From: Butyrivibrio sp.
Lineage (GTDB): Bacteria; Bacillota; Clostridia; Lachnospirales; Lachnospiraceae
NCBI GenBank assembly: GCA_017470505.1
Contig: JAFUYO010000027.1
Location: 1-59,946 of the forward strand
DNA length: 59,946 nucleotides
Reading direction: 5' to 3'
Shown piece after piece: positions 42,786 through 51,730 of this stretch (the stretch's first letter is position 1; the number at the start of each line of letters is the position of its first letter). The notes under the pieces were generated by a model that saw nothing but the letters and a program-made list of their open reading frames with translations, ran no database searches and was not told the DNA's origin. The position numbers and the translations under genes were made by a program.

Positions 42786-44489
42786 TCAGCCGCCAACATA
42801 TTCAGCGATAGTATCCCAGACATCCGCCGTCTCCATCCCTAGAGACCAGCTGGCAATTCCTGCAATTTCACCGGCCTTCATGGAATCAATCTTCTGGCCT
42901 ATCGATGTGGCATCCTCCATCCAAATCTGATTAAAAGTCCCGTCCGATTCCGTGAACTCACCGTAGTTCTGCCCTGCCCCAGCGTCCCACTGCAGCTCAA
43001 TGCTGTGATTGCTCACATAATTTGCCGCAATCTTCATGGACACAGCCTCGCTTGAAAGAGTGCCGTTCTTGGTGTGCCATATCCTGGTGTAAAAGGGAAC
43101 TGCGTTTATGACCTTTGAGGGGTCAACCTCCTTGAGCGTGTTGATGATACCGTTTTCAACATATCCAAGGGATGCGACAGATCCGGCCTCAGCAGAGCCT
43201 GCGTAGTGTTCGTCGTACCCCATTATAATAACATAGTCGGCAACAACGCCCTGCTCCTCGAGGTCATAGTAGTCATTGAAGTTCATCGGAACATAATTGT
43301 CAATCGAAAAGACAAGCCCCGCCCTTCGGCAGGCAATCGAAAGCTCCCTGACAAACTCGACAAAGGACTGTCCATCCTCTGATGAGACCATCTCAAAGTC
43401 GAGGTTTATGCCGTCTACTCCAAGAGAGAGCGACTGCGTTACAACGTTGTCTATGAGGTTTGCCCTGCTCTGTGCATAGCTCAAGAACTCGTGGGTTGAA
43501 ACCTCTGCGCCACCCGTGAAATTATCTAAAAGAGCCCACACCTCAAGTCCCTTATTGTGGGCGCTCTTTACATAGGCTTCAGAGCCGAAGCTTCTGATCG
43601 AGCCGTCGTTTGACGAAACCGCAAACCACGTCGGAGAGATGACATTGAGGCTCTTTGCCTGCGCTGTAACGTCTGATAGAGTATCATTTCCGCCGGGTCC
43701 CCCTATCTGATGGAATCCAAGGTTTATTTTGTGATCTCTCACAAGAGATGAGTACTCAGGCTCTGTATAGTCTGTGACCGGAATCGGGCTCTTGGTAGCA
43801 GCATCCGAGATACGCTTATTCTCAATATATCCTATAAAAGCATCATGGGTGACGACCTTTGTCCAGTTCTCAAGCTGTTCAAGAACAACTACGCTCTCAT
43901 CCTTTTCAACCTCTCTCAGGACCTCGCTCTTAACTCCGCCCCTCAGGCGCACCTGCGTATCCCTTGTGACACTTGCAACCTGCTCATCCTCCCAGGCAGT
44001 AGTCATCACCATCCTGTTTGGCTCTGTGAAGGTCTCATATGAGAAGTTCGTGTATTTTTTTACATAATCGAGGGACACGTAGAGTATCTCGCCGTCAAGG
44101 ATGCTGGTTTTACTCTCCTCATCACCTGATCCGCCGTCGGTGTCCTGCCAGGTGCTCTCTCCCACGGGCGCCGTGATGATAGTCTCAGGCGTCGTATACA
44201 CCAGTATCCCGTCCTCTTTCCCGTAGTAAAACCTGTCATTTAAGTACTTCCGGACAGAATCAAAATCAAGATAATACGCTCCGTCAAGGAGCCTGGCGTG
44301 TTCCTCTGTGAACTCTTTGTTTAACAGAATCGGAACGTCGCTGTCATCGGCAATATTAAAATAGCTCTTAAGGTCTGCCTGCTCATCGCTGTGGGAATAC
44401 TTTTTCAAAACCTGCTGCAGAACAAATATGCCTGCAAAAAATATAATAAGGACGATTATAATAATCGCCGGAATCACCTTTTTCTTCAT
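42786..44489 (-). CDS. Membrane-anchored SH3 and GH18 domain protein
   Basis: A 567-aa protein: N-terminal transmembrane anchor (about 5-28), a region like the copper-amine-oxidase N-domain (about 45-160), an SH3 domain (about 170-230) and a GH18 TIM barrel (about 250-565). The catalytic DGINLDFE is intact (DxxDxE type). It resembles SleL/YdhD-type cortex or wall N-acetylglucosaminidases and should act outside the membrane. AAAGGAG precedes the ATG; a TATAAT lies about 30 nt further upstream. Confidence 0.9.
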   Translation of the reverse strand: MKKKVIPAIIIIVLIIFFAGIFVLQQVLKKYSHSDEQADLKSYFNIADDSDVPILLNKEFTEEHARLLDGAYYLDFDSVRKYLNDRFYYGKEDGILVYTTPETIITAPVGESTWQDTDGGSGDEESKTSILDGEILYVSLDYVKKYTNFSYETFTEPNRMVMTTAWEDEQVASVTRDTQVRLRGGVKSEVLREVEKDESVVVLEQLENWTKVVTHDAFIGYIENKRISDAATKSPIPVTDYTEPEYSSLVRDHKINLGFHQIGGPGGNDTLSDVTAQAKSLNVISPTWFAVSSNDGSIRSFGSEAYVKSAHNKGLEVWALLDNFTGGAEVSTHEFLSYAQSRANLIDNVVTQSLSLGVDGINLDFEMVSSEDGQSFVEFVRELSIACRRAGLVFSIDNYVPMNFNDYYDLEEQGVVADYVIIMGYDEHYAGSAEAGSVASLGYVENGIINTLKEVDPSKVINAVPFYTRIWHTKNGTLSSEAVSMKIAANYVSNHSIELQWDAGAGQNYGEFTESDGTFNQIWMEDATSIGQKIDSMKAGEIAGIASWSLGMETADVWDTIAEYVGG

Positions 44490-45122
44490 GTTCTAGCTCC
44501 TTTACAACCGCCCTATATTATAACAGACTATTAAGTTTACGTCATTATGAAAGTCTCACCCTTAAACTCATTAAAATTTTGTGTATGAATTGGTGGGGTC
44601 CTCTTGCATATTCATTTTTTAACTTGATTGTTATTATCAGGTTTTCCTTTCATCGCTACGCCGCCTGCACCAAAAGGACCGTTCCTGTGATAAATTCCTG
44701 TTTCGTCTTTGCCTGCTGCAGCGTAAAACATATTGACATATTTTAATAATTCAGAGATGCCAGAGCACAAATCCTTTTGTATCATATCTTGATTCACACA
44801 AAATATGGTATAATTAATGTAGAAAAAAATTCTTAAATGTTATTTGTTATCTCTTGATGTATATAATTTGGGAATTTTGTTCGAAACTATTTATAAGACA
44901 TCCTGCCCGTCGGCGGGATAATTGAAAATAGAATTTAAAACTTCCCGAATCGCCTCCTCTCCGGATCATATATTCGGCTGAGGCATCTCACAGGAATTAT
45001 ATTATCAGATAAATCTTAAGATTTACCGTCGAAATTTCTTAAGATTTCCTTAAGATTTTCAGCAGATTTTCTTAAGATTTCAGAATATTCAAAGATTTGA
45101 CCAAAATTTGACGATATATCTA
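44490..45122. other. Long gene-poor interval with structured segments
   Basis: No convincing gene. It holds the GH18 promoter region (minus TATAAT near 44517-44522), a 61-codon frame without a ribosome site (rejected), an interleaved complementary pair of segments at 44945-44984, and four CTTAAGATTT boxes at 45015-45080. Confidence 0.6.
45015..45080. promoter_or_regulatory. Four phased CTTAAGATTT boxes upstream of mecA
   Basis: Identical 10-bp boxes begin at 45015, 45038, 45049 and 45071, i.e. 23, 11 and 22 bp apart, so all face nearly the same side of the helix. The last ends 42 bp before the -35 of mecA. The 11-bp period is typical of sites for OmpR/PhoB-type response regulators; the regulator is unknown. 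Confidence 0.8.
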
Positions 45123-45151
45123 TTGACATAGAATTTTCTTTTAATTAATAT
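45123..45151 (+). promoter_or_regulatory. mecA promoter
   Basis: TTGACA (45123-45128) and TAATAT (45146-45151), spacer 17 bp: near consensus. Confidence 0.88.
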
Positions 45152-45183
45152 CTATGTATTCAGTCAGAAAGGAGGTATGCATC

Positions 45184-45975
45184 ATGAAAATCGAAAGAGT
45201 TAACGAACACCAGATCAGATGTACACTTACCAGAGACGACCTTGCAAAACGTGACCTCAAGATTACAGAGCTTGCATATGGTACTGACAAAGCCAGAGAG
45301 CTTTTTCAGGACATGATGCAGCAGGCAAATATAGAATTTGGTTTTGAAGCGGAAGATACTCCACTTATGATAGAGGCCATTCCCATCAACTCAGAATGTA
45401 TTGTCCTTATCATCACCAAGGTGGAGGATCCGGACGAGCTCGATACGAGATTCTCCAATTTCGCCCCCTCAGTTCATGAGGAGGATGAAGATGAGGACGA
45501 ATACGACGATGACTACTACGATGAGGACGAGGAAGAGAACAGCGAAGAGGATGTGATGAGTCTCTTCAAGAAGCTCCAGCACAGCAACATGTCAGAGTAC
45601 TCACCCCTCGGCCCCCAGTCAGACTCCAGGAAGGTCAAAGAAAAGACTGCCGGACAGCGCAGGAAGGGCGCACCGGCCAGGAAGGGCTCAAAGATTTTTT
45701 CCTTCGATTCAATGCACGAGGTCACAAAATTTGCAGCGATTGTCAGCCGCAAGTTCAACGGTATCAATACACTGTACAAGAACGACGCAAAAGGTAAGTA
45801 CTACCTGATTCTCCATCAGGGGGATCTCGACGATGTTCTGTTCGGCAATATCTGCTCTCTCCTCACCGAGTACGGCAAGACAGAGATAGGCAGCACAGCT
45901 GATGAGCACTATCTTGCAGAGCACTACAGCATCGTCATAAAGGGCAGCGCAGTACAGACACTGTCCGGAATCTGA
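45184..45975 (+). CDS. mecA: Adaptor protein MecA
   Basis: A 263-aa adaptor that delivers substrates to the ClpC protease. The N-terminal substrate-binding domain (about 1-95) begins MKIERVNEHQIRCTLTRDDL; a very acidic linker (about 98-125) and a basic patch (about 155-175) precede the C-terminal ClpC-binding domain. I start at ATG 45184, with AAAGGAGG 8 nt upstream; an earlier ATG at 45154 falls at the likely transcription start. Monocistronic, with upstream repeats and a strong terminator. Confidence 0.92.
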   Translation: MKIERVNEHQIRCTLTRDDLAKRDLKITELAYGTDKARELFQDMMQQANIEFGFEAEDTPLMIEAIPINSECIVLIITKVEDPDELDTRFSNFAPSVHEEDEDEDEYDDDYYDEDEEENSEEDVMSLFKKLQHSNMSEYSPLGPQSDSRKVKEKTAGQRRKGAPARKGSKIFSFDSMHEVTKFAAIVSRKFNGINTLYKNDAKGKYYLILHQGDLDDVLFGNICSLLTEYGKTEIGSTADEHYLAEHYSIVIKGSAVQTLSGI

Positions 45976-45997
45976 ACTTTTTTAGAAAAAGAAAATG

Positions 45998-46031
45998 CAG
46001 CTTCGGAGTTTTTCTCCGGAGCTGTTTTTTT
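45998..46031 (+). terminator. mecA terminator
   Basis: CAGCTTCGGAG (45998-46008) pairs with CTCCGGAGCTG (46014-46024), one wobble, followed by a run of T. Confidence 0.92.
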
Positions 46032-46063
46032 GTTCAACAGGGCATTGTCCTGCAAATTCAGCC

Positions 46064-46100
46064 AAAAAAACTGCCGCCCCGGGTAATCCCGAAGCGGCAG
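46064..46100 (-). terminator. nifJ terminator
   Basis: CTGCCGC/GCGGCAG stem with an inner CCCGGG-type stem, followed on the minus strand by seven T. Confidence 0.9.
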
Positions 46101-46134
46101 CTGTTATTTTACTGAAAAGTGCTCTATTTTAGTA

Positions 46135-49100
46135 TCAGTCCTTACCATAGAGAGAAACCAGCTTCTCGAGATAAGCTCTGTGCTCCTTGGCGTGCTGGGC
46201 AGCCTTAGCATTGAGGTCTGCAGCTCTCTCAGGATTCTTGAGCTTGAGTGAAAGGTATCTTACCTCACCATCGAGGAAGCTCTGGAAGTCTTCTGTAGCA
46301 GGCTTGGAATCAAGAGTGAACTTGTTCTCTGCCTGAGGATTGAATCTGAACATATCCCAGTATCCTGTAGCTACAGCCTTCTTCTCCTCATCCATAACCT
46401 TGTTCATGCCGGCCTTAAGACCCTGGTTGATACAAGGAGCGTAAGCGATGATGAGTGAAGGTCCGGGATAAGCCTCAGCCTCTTTGATCGCATTGATGGT
46501 CTGCTGCATGTTAGCGCCCATAGCGATCTGTGCTACATATACGTAGCCATAGCTCATAGCGATCGAAGCAAGATCCTTCTGCTTGATCTCTTTTCCGCCT
46601 GCAGCGAACTGTGCAACAGCACCTGTAGGTGTAGCCTTGGAGGACTGTCCGCCTGTATTTGAGTAAACCTCAGTGTTAACAACCAGAACGTTGACATCCT
46701 TGCCGGAAGCAAGTACGTGGTCGAGACCACCGAATCCGATATCGAATGCCCATCCGTCACCACCGAAGATCCACTGTGACTTCTTAGCTGCGAAATCTTT
46801 ATTCTTTACAACGTACTTGGCTGCATCTGAGGAATCACCCTTGAGAGCCTCAATGAGAGCTTCTGTAGCAGCTGAGTTCTCTGATCCGATATTAAATGTA
46901 TCGAGCCACTTCTGAGCAGCATCCTTAGCGGAACCGCCTGCAGCTACGATCTCCTCAACCTTCTCCTTGATAGCATCACGGAGAGCGTTCTGAGCAAGGA
47001 TCATACCCATACCAAACTCTGCATTATCCTCAAACAGTGAGTTATCCCATGCAGGACCCTGGCCCTTGGCATTTACTGTGTAAGGAGTTGAAGGTGAAGA
47101 GTTACCCCAGATTGATGTACATCCTGTAGCGTTTGCAACGTACATTCTGTCGCCAAAGAGCTGAGTAACAAGTTTAACGTAAGGTGTCTCACCGCAGCCT
47201 GCGCATGCGCCTGAGAACTCAAGGAGAGGCTGCTTGAACTGTGAGCCCTTGATAGAAGCTTCACCGAACTTGGCAACAACGTCTTCCTTGATAGGAAGTG
47301 TTACGGCATAATCAAAGTACTTCTGCTCGTCCTTGTTAGCTGCAATAGCACCCATCTTGAGGGTCTCGCCCTTGTTGTTTCCGGGACATACATTAGCGCA
47401 TGATCCGCAGCCGGTGCAGTCAAGAGCTGAGATAACAACTGAGTACTTGTAGCCGTCCATACCTGCGAGAGGCTTGGTCTGAAGTCCTTCAGGTGCCTTG
47501 GCAATCTCATCGTCAGTCATCGCGATTGTACGGATTGCAGCGTGAGGACAAACAAGTGAACAGAAGCCGCAGCCGATACATGTTGTTGCATCCCATGCGG
47601 GAACGTTTACTGCGATACCTCTCTTCTCGTATGCAGCTGATCCTGAAGGTGTGTCACCTGCAACATAAGGAAGCACGTCTGAAACCTTAAGAGTGTTACC
47701 TTCCTGAGCGTTAACCTTGGACTGGATGTTGTTAACGAAATCGATAACATCCTTCCTGGAGCCTTCTGCTACCTTGAAGTCAAGGCCTTCATCCTTGGCA
47801 TCCTTCCAGGACTCAGGAATCTCAACCTTGATGAGGTTCTTGGGATCTGCACCTGCGTCGATGGCAGCCCAGTTCTTCTTAACGACATCCTCACCCTTGC
47901 GGCCGTATGTCTTCTGAGCAGCGTCCTTCATGAACTTGATGGCATCCTCTTCAGGAATGATCTTGGTGATGTTGAAGAATGCTGACTGAAGGATTGTGTT
48001 GATCCTTGTAGGTCCCATTCCGACTTCAACACCGATCTTGGAACCGTTCATGATATAGAAGTTGATCTTGTGATCATACATGAACTTCTTAACCTGGCCG
48101 GGGATCTCAGCCTCGAGCTGGTCTACTGTCCAAGGGCAGTTGAGGAGGAATGAACCACCGTCAACAAGCTCCTGAACCATGTTGAACTTGCGGATATATG
48201 AAGGATTATGACAGGCAACGAAGTCAGCCTGCCTGATGAGGTAAGTAGACTTGATAGGCTTCTTACCAAATCTGAGGTGAGACATTGTAACACCGCCCGA
48301 CTTCTTGGAGTCATAATCAAAGTATGCCTGTGCATACATGTCTGTGTTGTCACCGATGATCTTGATGGAGTTCTTGTTTGCACCAACAGTTCCGTCAGCG
48401 CCAAGTCCCCAGAACTTGCAGTTTGTTGTTCCCTCAGGTGTTGTAACGAGAGGAGCACCTGCATCGAGTGAAAGATTTGTTACATCGTCCTCGATACCGA
48501 TTGTGAACTCTTCCTTCTTGTCGTTGTTAAATACAGCAACGATCTGAGCAGGAGTTGTATCCTTGGAACCAAGTCCGTAACGTCCGCAGAATACAGGAAC
48601 TGACTCGAACTTTGTTCCCTTGAGAGCAGCGATAACATCAAGAGCAAGAGGCTCACGATATGATCCGGGCTCCTTTGTTCTGTCGAGAACTTCGATTCTC
48701 TTAACGGAATCAGGAATAGCTGCAACAAGAGCCTTTGCTGAGAAAGGTCTGTAGAGACGAACCTTAACAACGCCGACCTTCTTGCCCTGCTTTGCAAGGT
48801 AATCTATTGTCTCTTCGATTGTGTCGTTTACAGAACCCATAGCTACGATAACTACCTCTGCATTGGGATCGCCGTAGTAGTTGAAGAGCTTGTAGTCTGT
48901 GCCGATCTTGGCATTAACCTTGTCCATGTACTTCTGAACGATGTCGGGAAGCTCGTTGTAGCCTGTGTTGCAAGCCTCTCTTGTCTGGAAGAAGATGTCA
49001 GGGTTCTGAGCTGAGCCCATCTGGCAAGGGTGATTAGGATTGAGAGCTGAAGCCTTGAATGCATCGATTGCATCGTGGTTAACCATCTCATCAAGATCCT

Positions 49101-49665
49101 TGTAATCCCAAACCTCGATCTTCTGAATCTCGTGTGAAGTACGGAATCCATCAAAGAAGTTAATAAAAGGAATTCTACCTTCGATTGCTGCGCAATATGC
49201 AACAGGTGTCAGATCCATTACCTCCTGAACACTGGAGTCGCAAAGCATTGCAGCACCTGTCTGGCGGCAAGCATATACATCAGAATGATCGCCAAAGATG
49301 TTGAGTGCGTGGGACGCTACGCAACGAGCTGAAACGTTGAATACACCGGGAAGTCTCTCACCGGCCACCTTGTAGATATCAGGGATCATAAGAAGAAGTC
49401 CCTGGGAAGCTGTGTATGTAGATGTAAGAGCACCTACAACCAGTGATCCGTGTACAGCACCTGCTGCACCAGCCTCAGACTGCATCTCTGTAATCTGAAC
49501 CGTACGGCCGAAAATGTTCTTCTTTCCGGCTGTTGCCCACTCATCTACATGCTCAGGCATAACAGATGATGGTGTGATTGGGTACATAGCGGCAACTTCG
49601 GTAAATGCATATGAAGCATATGCAGCAGCCTCGTTACCATCCATGGTTTTCATGTTTCTTGCCAT
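46135..49665 (-). CDS. nifJ: Pyruvate:ferredoxin (flavodoxin) oxidoreductase
   Basis: A single-chain, 1176-aa PFOR converting pyruvate and CoA to acetyl-CoA, CO2 and reduced ferredoxin. Domain order is I (about 1-250), II, III (gamma type), an EKR-type segment, a 2[4Fe-4S] domain (CIGCGFCSLVCP and CTGCGSCANVCP, about 690-765) and the TPP domain with CAGCGETPYVKL and GDGWAFDIGFGGLDH. A conserved C-terminal extension follows. AGGAGG precedes the ATG. Divergent from a ferredoxin gene, its likely electron acceptor. Confidence 0.97.
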   Translation of the reverse strand: MARNMKTMDGNEAAAYASYAFTEVAAMYPITPSSVMPEHVDEWATAGKKNIFGRTVQITEMQSEAGAAGAVHGSLVVGALTSTYTASQGLLLMIPDIYKVAGERLPGVFNVSARCVASHALNIFGDHSDVYACRQTGAAMLCDSSVQEVMDLTPVAYCAAIEGRIPFINFFDGFRTSHEIQKIEVWDYKDLDEMVNHDAIDAFKASALNPNHPCQMGSAQNPDIFFQTREACNTGYNELPDIVQKYMDKVNAKIGTDYKLFNYYGDPNAEVVIVAMGSVNDTIEETIDYLAKQGKKVGVVKVRLYRPFSAKALVAAIPDSVKRIEVLDRTKEPGSYREPLALDVIAALKGTKFESVPVFCGRYGLGSKDTTPAQIVAVFNNDKKEEFTIGIEDDVTNLSLDAGAPLVTTPEGTTNCKFWGLGADGTVGANKNSIKIIGDNTDMYAQAYFDYDSKKSGGVTMSHLRFGKKPIKSTYLIRQADFVACHNPSYIRKFNMVQELVDGGSFLLNCPWTVDQLEAEIPGQVKKFMYDHKINFYIMNGSKIGVEVGMGPTRINTILQSAFFNITKIIPEEDAIKFMKDAAQKTYGRKGEDVVKKNWAAIDAGADPKNLIKVEIPESWKDAKDEGLDFKVAEGSRKDVIDFVNNIQSKVNAQEGNTLKVSDVLPYVAGDTPSGSAAYEKRGIAVNVPAWDATTCIGCGFCSLVCPHAAIRTIAMTDDEIAKAPEGLQTKPLAGMDGYKYSVVISALDCTGCGSCANVCPGNNKGETLKMGAIAANKDEQKYFDYAVTLPIKEDVVAKFGEASIKGSQFKQPLLEFSGACAGCGETPYVKLVTQLFGDRMYVANATGCTSIWGNSSPSTPYTVNAKGQGPAWDNSLFEDNAEFGMGMILAQNALRDAIKEKVEEIVAAGGSAKDAAQKWLDTFNIGSENSAATEALIEALKGDSSDAAKYVVKNKDFAAKKSQWIFGGDGWAFDIGFGGLDHVLASGKDVNVLVVNTEVYSNTGGQSSKATPTGAVAQFAAGGKEIKQKDLASIAMSYGYVYVAQIAMGANMQQTINAIKEAEAYPGPSLIIAYAPCINQGLKAGMNKVMDEEKKAVATGYWDMFRFNPQAENKFTLDSKPATEDFQSFLDGEVRYLSLKLKNPERAADLNAKAAQHAKEHRAYLEKLVSLYGKD

Positions 49666-49746
49666 TTTAATTCCTCCTACTTTTTAGTATTGTAAGTTTT
49701 GGCTTTTACACAATTATCAGTATATGATAATAGGTGTCTCAATTAT

Positions 49747-49760
49747 ATGATTTATATCAA
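49747..49760. promoter_or_regulatory. FNR/CRP-like half-symmetric site near nifJ promoter
   Basis: ATGAT-TTAT-ATCAA matches the FNR-type pattern TTGAT-N4-ATCAA at 9 of 10 bases. It overlaps a possible minus-strand promoter (TTGTGA, 18 bp, TATAAT) of nifJ. The rest of 49666-49983 shows no other feature except the ferredoxin ribosome site. Confidence 0.35.
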
Positions 49761-49983
49761 AATCCTCACAATCTGCCGACTTTCATAGTAACATTTTTGG
49801 GCCTGATTGTCAGCCAATTTATACAATTTTAATCAATTAATCTGATAAAAGTTTTCGTTATTGGCCTTGATAATTCATCTTTCTTATATTATGATAAACA
49901 AGTAACAGAGTCCGGTCAGGCAAACCGCTTTGTTGCGCTACAAAAATGGCATTTATATCAAACAAACGGAAGGAGATTTTACT

Positions 49984-50154
49984 ATGGCATACGTTATAAG
50001 TGATGGTTGCATCAGCTGCGGTTCATGCGCTGCTCAGTGCCCTGTTTCAGCTATTTCTCAGGGAGATACACAGTACAATATCGATCCTGATACATGCATC
50101 GATTGCGGTTCATGTGCAGCTCAGTGCCCTGTTTCAGCTATCTCTCAGGGCTGA
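49984..50154 (+). CDS. Clostridial 2[4Fe-4S] ferredoxin
   Basis: A 56-aa electron carrier with two CxxCxxCxxxCP clusters (C9, 12, 15, 19 and C38, 41, 44, 48). The halves are almost identical (GSCAAQCPVSAISQG twice), and the DNA coding for them agrees at 44 of 47 bases (50017-50063 and 50104-50150). AAGGAG lies 8 nt before the ATG at 49984. It should accept electrons from the divergent PFOR and pass them to hydrogenase or Rnf, neither of which is in the window. Confidence 0.95.
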   Translation: MAYVISDGCISCGSCAAQCPVSAISQGDTQYNIDPDTCIDCGSCAAQCPVSAISQG

Positions 50155-50293
50155 GTCCAAGCGACAAAAATAATAAAGGTGCAGTTTGCAAGCTTGCTTG
50201 CGTAACTGCACTTTTTTATTTTGGGCATTTGGCGAAGCCAGAAGAACTTGGAAATGCGCATAGCATTTCCGAGTGCTCGCTTGGACTCAGCCC
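50148..50293. repeat. 17-bp inverted pair around ferredoxin terminator
   Basis: GGGCTGAGTCCAAGCGA (50148-50164) covers the ferredoxin stop and is perfectly complementary to 50277-50293. The terminator hairpin and the first tandem unit lie between. Confidence 0.8.
50179..50220 (+). terminator. Ferredoxin terminator
   Basis: GTGCAGTT/AACTGCAC outer stem with an inner GCAAGC/GCTTGC stem, followed by TTTTTT. Confidence 0.92.
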
Positions 50294-50372
50294 CTTTTCA
50301 TCTTGGGCATTTGGCGAAGCCAAATGAACTCGGAAACGCATGGCGTTTCCGAGTGCACGCCTGAGCCAGCCC
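50221..50372. repeat. Two tandem ~82-bp hairpin units
   Basis: Units at about 50221-50293 and 50303-50372 share TTGGGCATTTGGCGAAGCCA and a 12-bp hairpin. The stems read GGAAATGC/GCATTTCC in unit 1 and GGAAACGC/GCGTTTCC in unit 2, so changes are compensated. Between convergent ferredoxin and dnaB. Confidence 0.8.
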
Positions 50373-50385
50373 TGCCTTACTCTTC

Positions 50386-51729
50386 TCATCGACCCTTCTC
50401 AAGGTTTGCGAACTTCGTGTACTGCGGAAGCCACATAAGCTCAACCGTCCCTATCGGGCCATTTCTCTGCTTGGCTATGATTATATCCGCGACACCCTTT
50501 TTCTCCGTGTCGTGGTTATAGTAATCATCCCTGTAGATGAACATTACCATGTCTGCGTCCTGCTCGATGGCTCCCGACTCTCGAAGGTCTGACAGCATCG
50601 GTCTGTGGTCAGGTCTCTGCTCAACCGCACGGGATAACTGCGAGAGCGCAACCACAGGCACATTGAGTTCCCTTGCAAGGGACTTTAATGACCTGGAGAT
50701 ATCCGATATCTCCTGCTGCCTCGACTCCGACCCTTTGCCTGAGCCTCCGCTCATCAGCTGCAGGTAGTCGATCATGATTATCTGAAGGCCGAATTCCATC
50801 TTGTACTTACGGCACTTAGAGCGCAGCTCCTGAATGGAAATACCGGGGGTGTCGTCTATTATGAGCTTGGACTTGCCGATGACGTCAGCGCTCTCTATGA
50901 TATTCTCCCAGTCCATGTCGGACATGTTACCCGTCCTAATATGGGTCGAATCAACGTGTGATTCCATGGCCATAAGACGGTTTACGAGCTGCTCCTTGCT
51001 CATCTCGAGAGAGAATATGGCAACGCACTTGTCGTCGTGAAAAGCCATATGCTCAGCGATATTTAAGACAAAGGCGGTCTTTCCCATTGAAGGACGGGCA
51101 GCGATAAGTATGAGGTCCGAGGGCTGAAAGCCTGCAGTGTCGTAGTCAAGGTCCGTAAACCCCGTCGCATGTCCCGTGACATTGCCACTCGTCTTACTCG
51201 CCTTCTCGATCCTGTCGAGGGCGTTCATGACGATCTGGCCGATCGGGGTAAACTCACCGACGTTTCTCTTCTGCGTTATCTTAAAAATATTCTTTTCAAC
51301 ATCATTGAGGATCCCCTCCATATCATCTGCGTTGGTGTAGCAGGTGTTGATGGTCTCCTCGCTGACATGTATGAGCTTTCTTAAGGTCGATTTCTCCGCT
51401 ACGATCTGGGCGTAATATTTGACATTGGCGGAGGTGGGCACGGAGTCAACAAGGTCAGCGATATACTCAACACTTGAGACCTGCGCAGAGACATTCTTTT
51501 CCCTGAGCCTGTTCTGAAGCGTCACGATATCCACGGCGCTTCCGCTCTTGTCGAGCTCCACCATCGCATCAAAAAGAGTCCCAAGCTGCTTGTCGTAGAA
51601 GTCATCCATGCTTACGATCTCGGATGCAACCTGTATTGCTTCTTTATCCATCAGCATCGCGCCGACAACCGACCTCTCGGCCTCTATGCTGTTTGGAGCA
51701 ACTCTCTTTAGCAGATTCTCTTCGGGCAT
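50386..51729 (-). CDS. dnaB: Replicative DNA helicase DnaB
   Basis: A 447-aa hexameric helicase. N-terminal DnaG-binding domain (about 8-110), then a RecA-like core with Walker A (ARPSMGKTAF), Walker B (QIIMIDYLQLM) and SQLSRAVEQR. The last gene of gdpP-rplI-dnaB, starting 1 bp after rplI. The repeats downstream probably contribute to its 3' end. Confidence 0.96.
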   Translation of the reverse strand: MPEENLLKRVAPNSIEAERSVVGAMLMDKEAIQVASEIVSMDDFYDKQLGTLFDAMVELDKSGSAVDIVTLQNRLREKNVSAQVSSVEYIADLVDSVPTSANVKYYAQIVAEKSTLRKLIHVSEETINTCYTNADDMEGILNDVEKNIFKITQKRNVGEFTPIGQIVMNALDRIEKASKTSGNVTGHATGFTDLDYDTAGFQPSDLILIAARPSMGKTAFVLNIAEHMAFHDDKCVAIFSLEMSKEQLVNRLMAMESHVDSTHIRTGNMSDMDWENIIESADVIGKSKLIIDDTPGISIQELRSKCRKYKMEFGLQIIMIDYLQLMSGGSGKGSESRQQEISDISRSLKSLARELNVPVVALSQLSRAVEQRPDHRPMLSDLRESGAIEQDADMVMFIYRDDYYNHDTEKKGVADIIIAKQRNGPIGTVELMWLPQYTKFANLEKGR

Positions 51730-51730
51730 A

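Noticed and set aside
44612-44797. 61-codon minus-strand frame between GH18 and mecA
   Set aside because: It starts with GTG without a Shine-Dalgarno, lacks a clear promoter and has no recognisable sequence; not supported as a gene.
45015-45080. Short CRISPR-like or iteron origin upstream of mecA
   Set aside because: Repeats are 10 bp with 1-13 bp gaps and sit directly upstream of a promoter; a regulator-binding site is the simpler reading.
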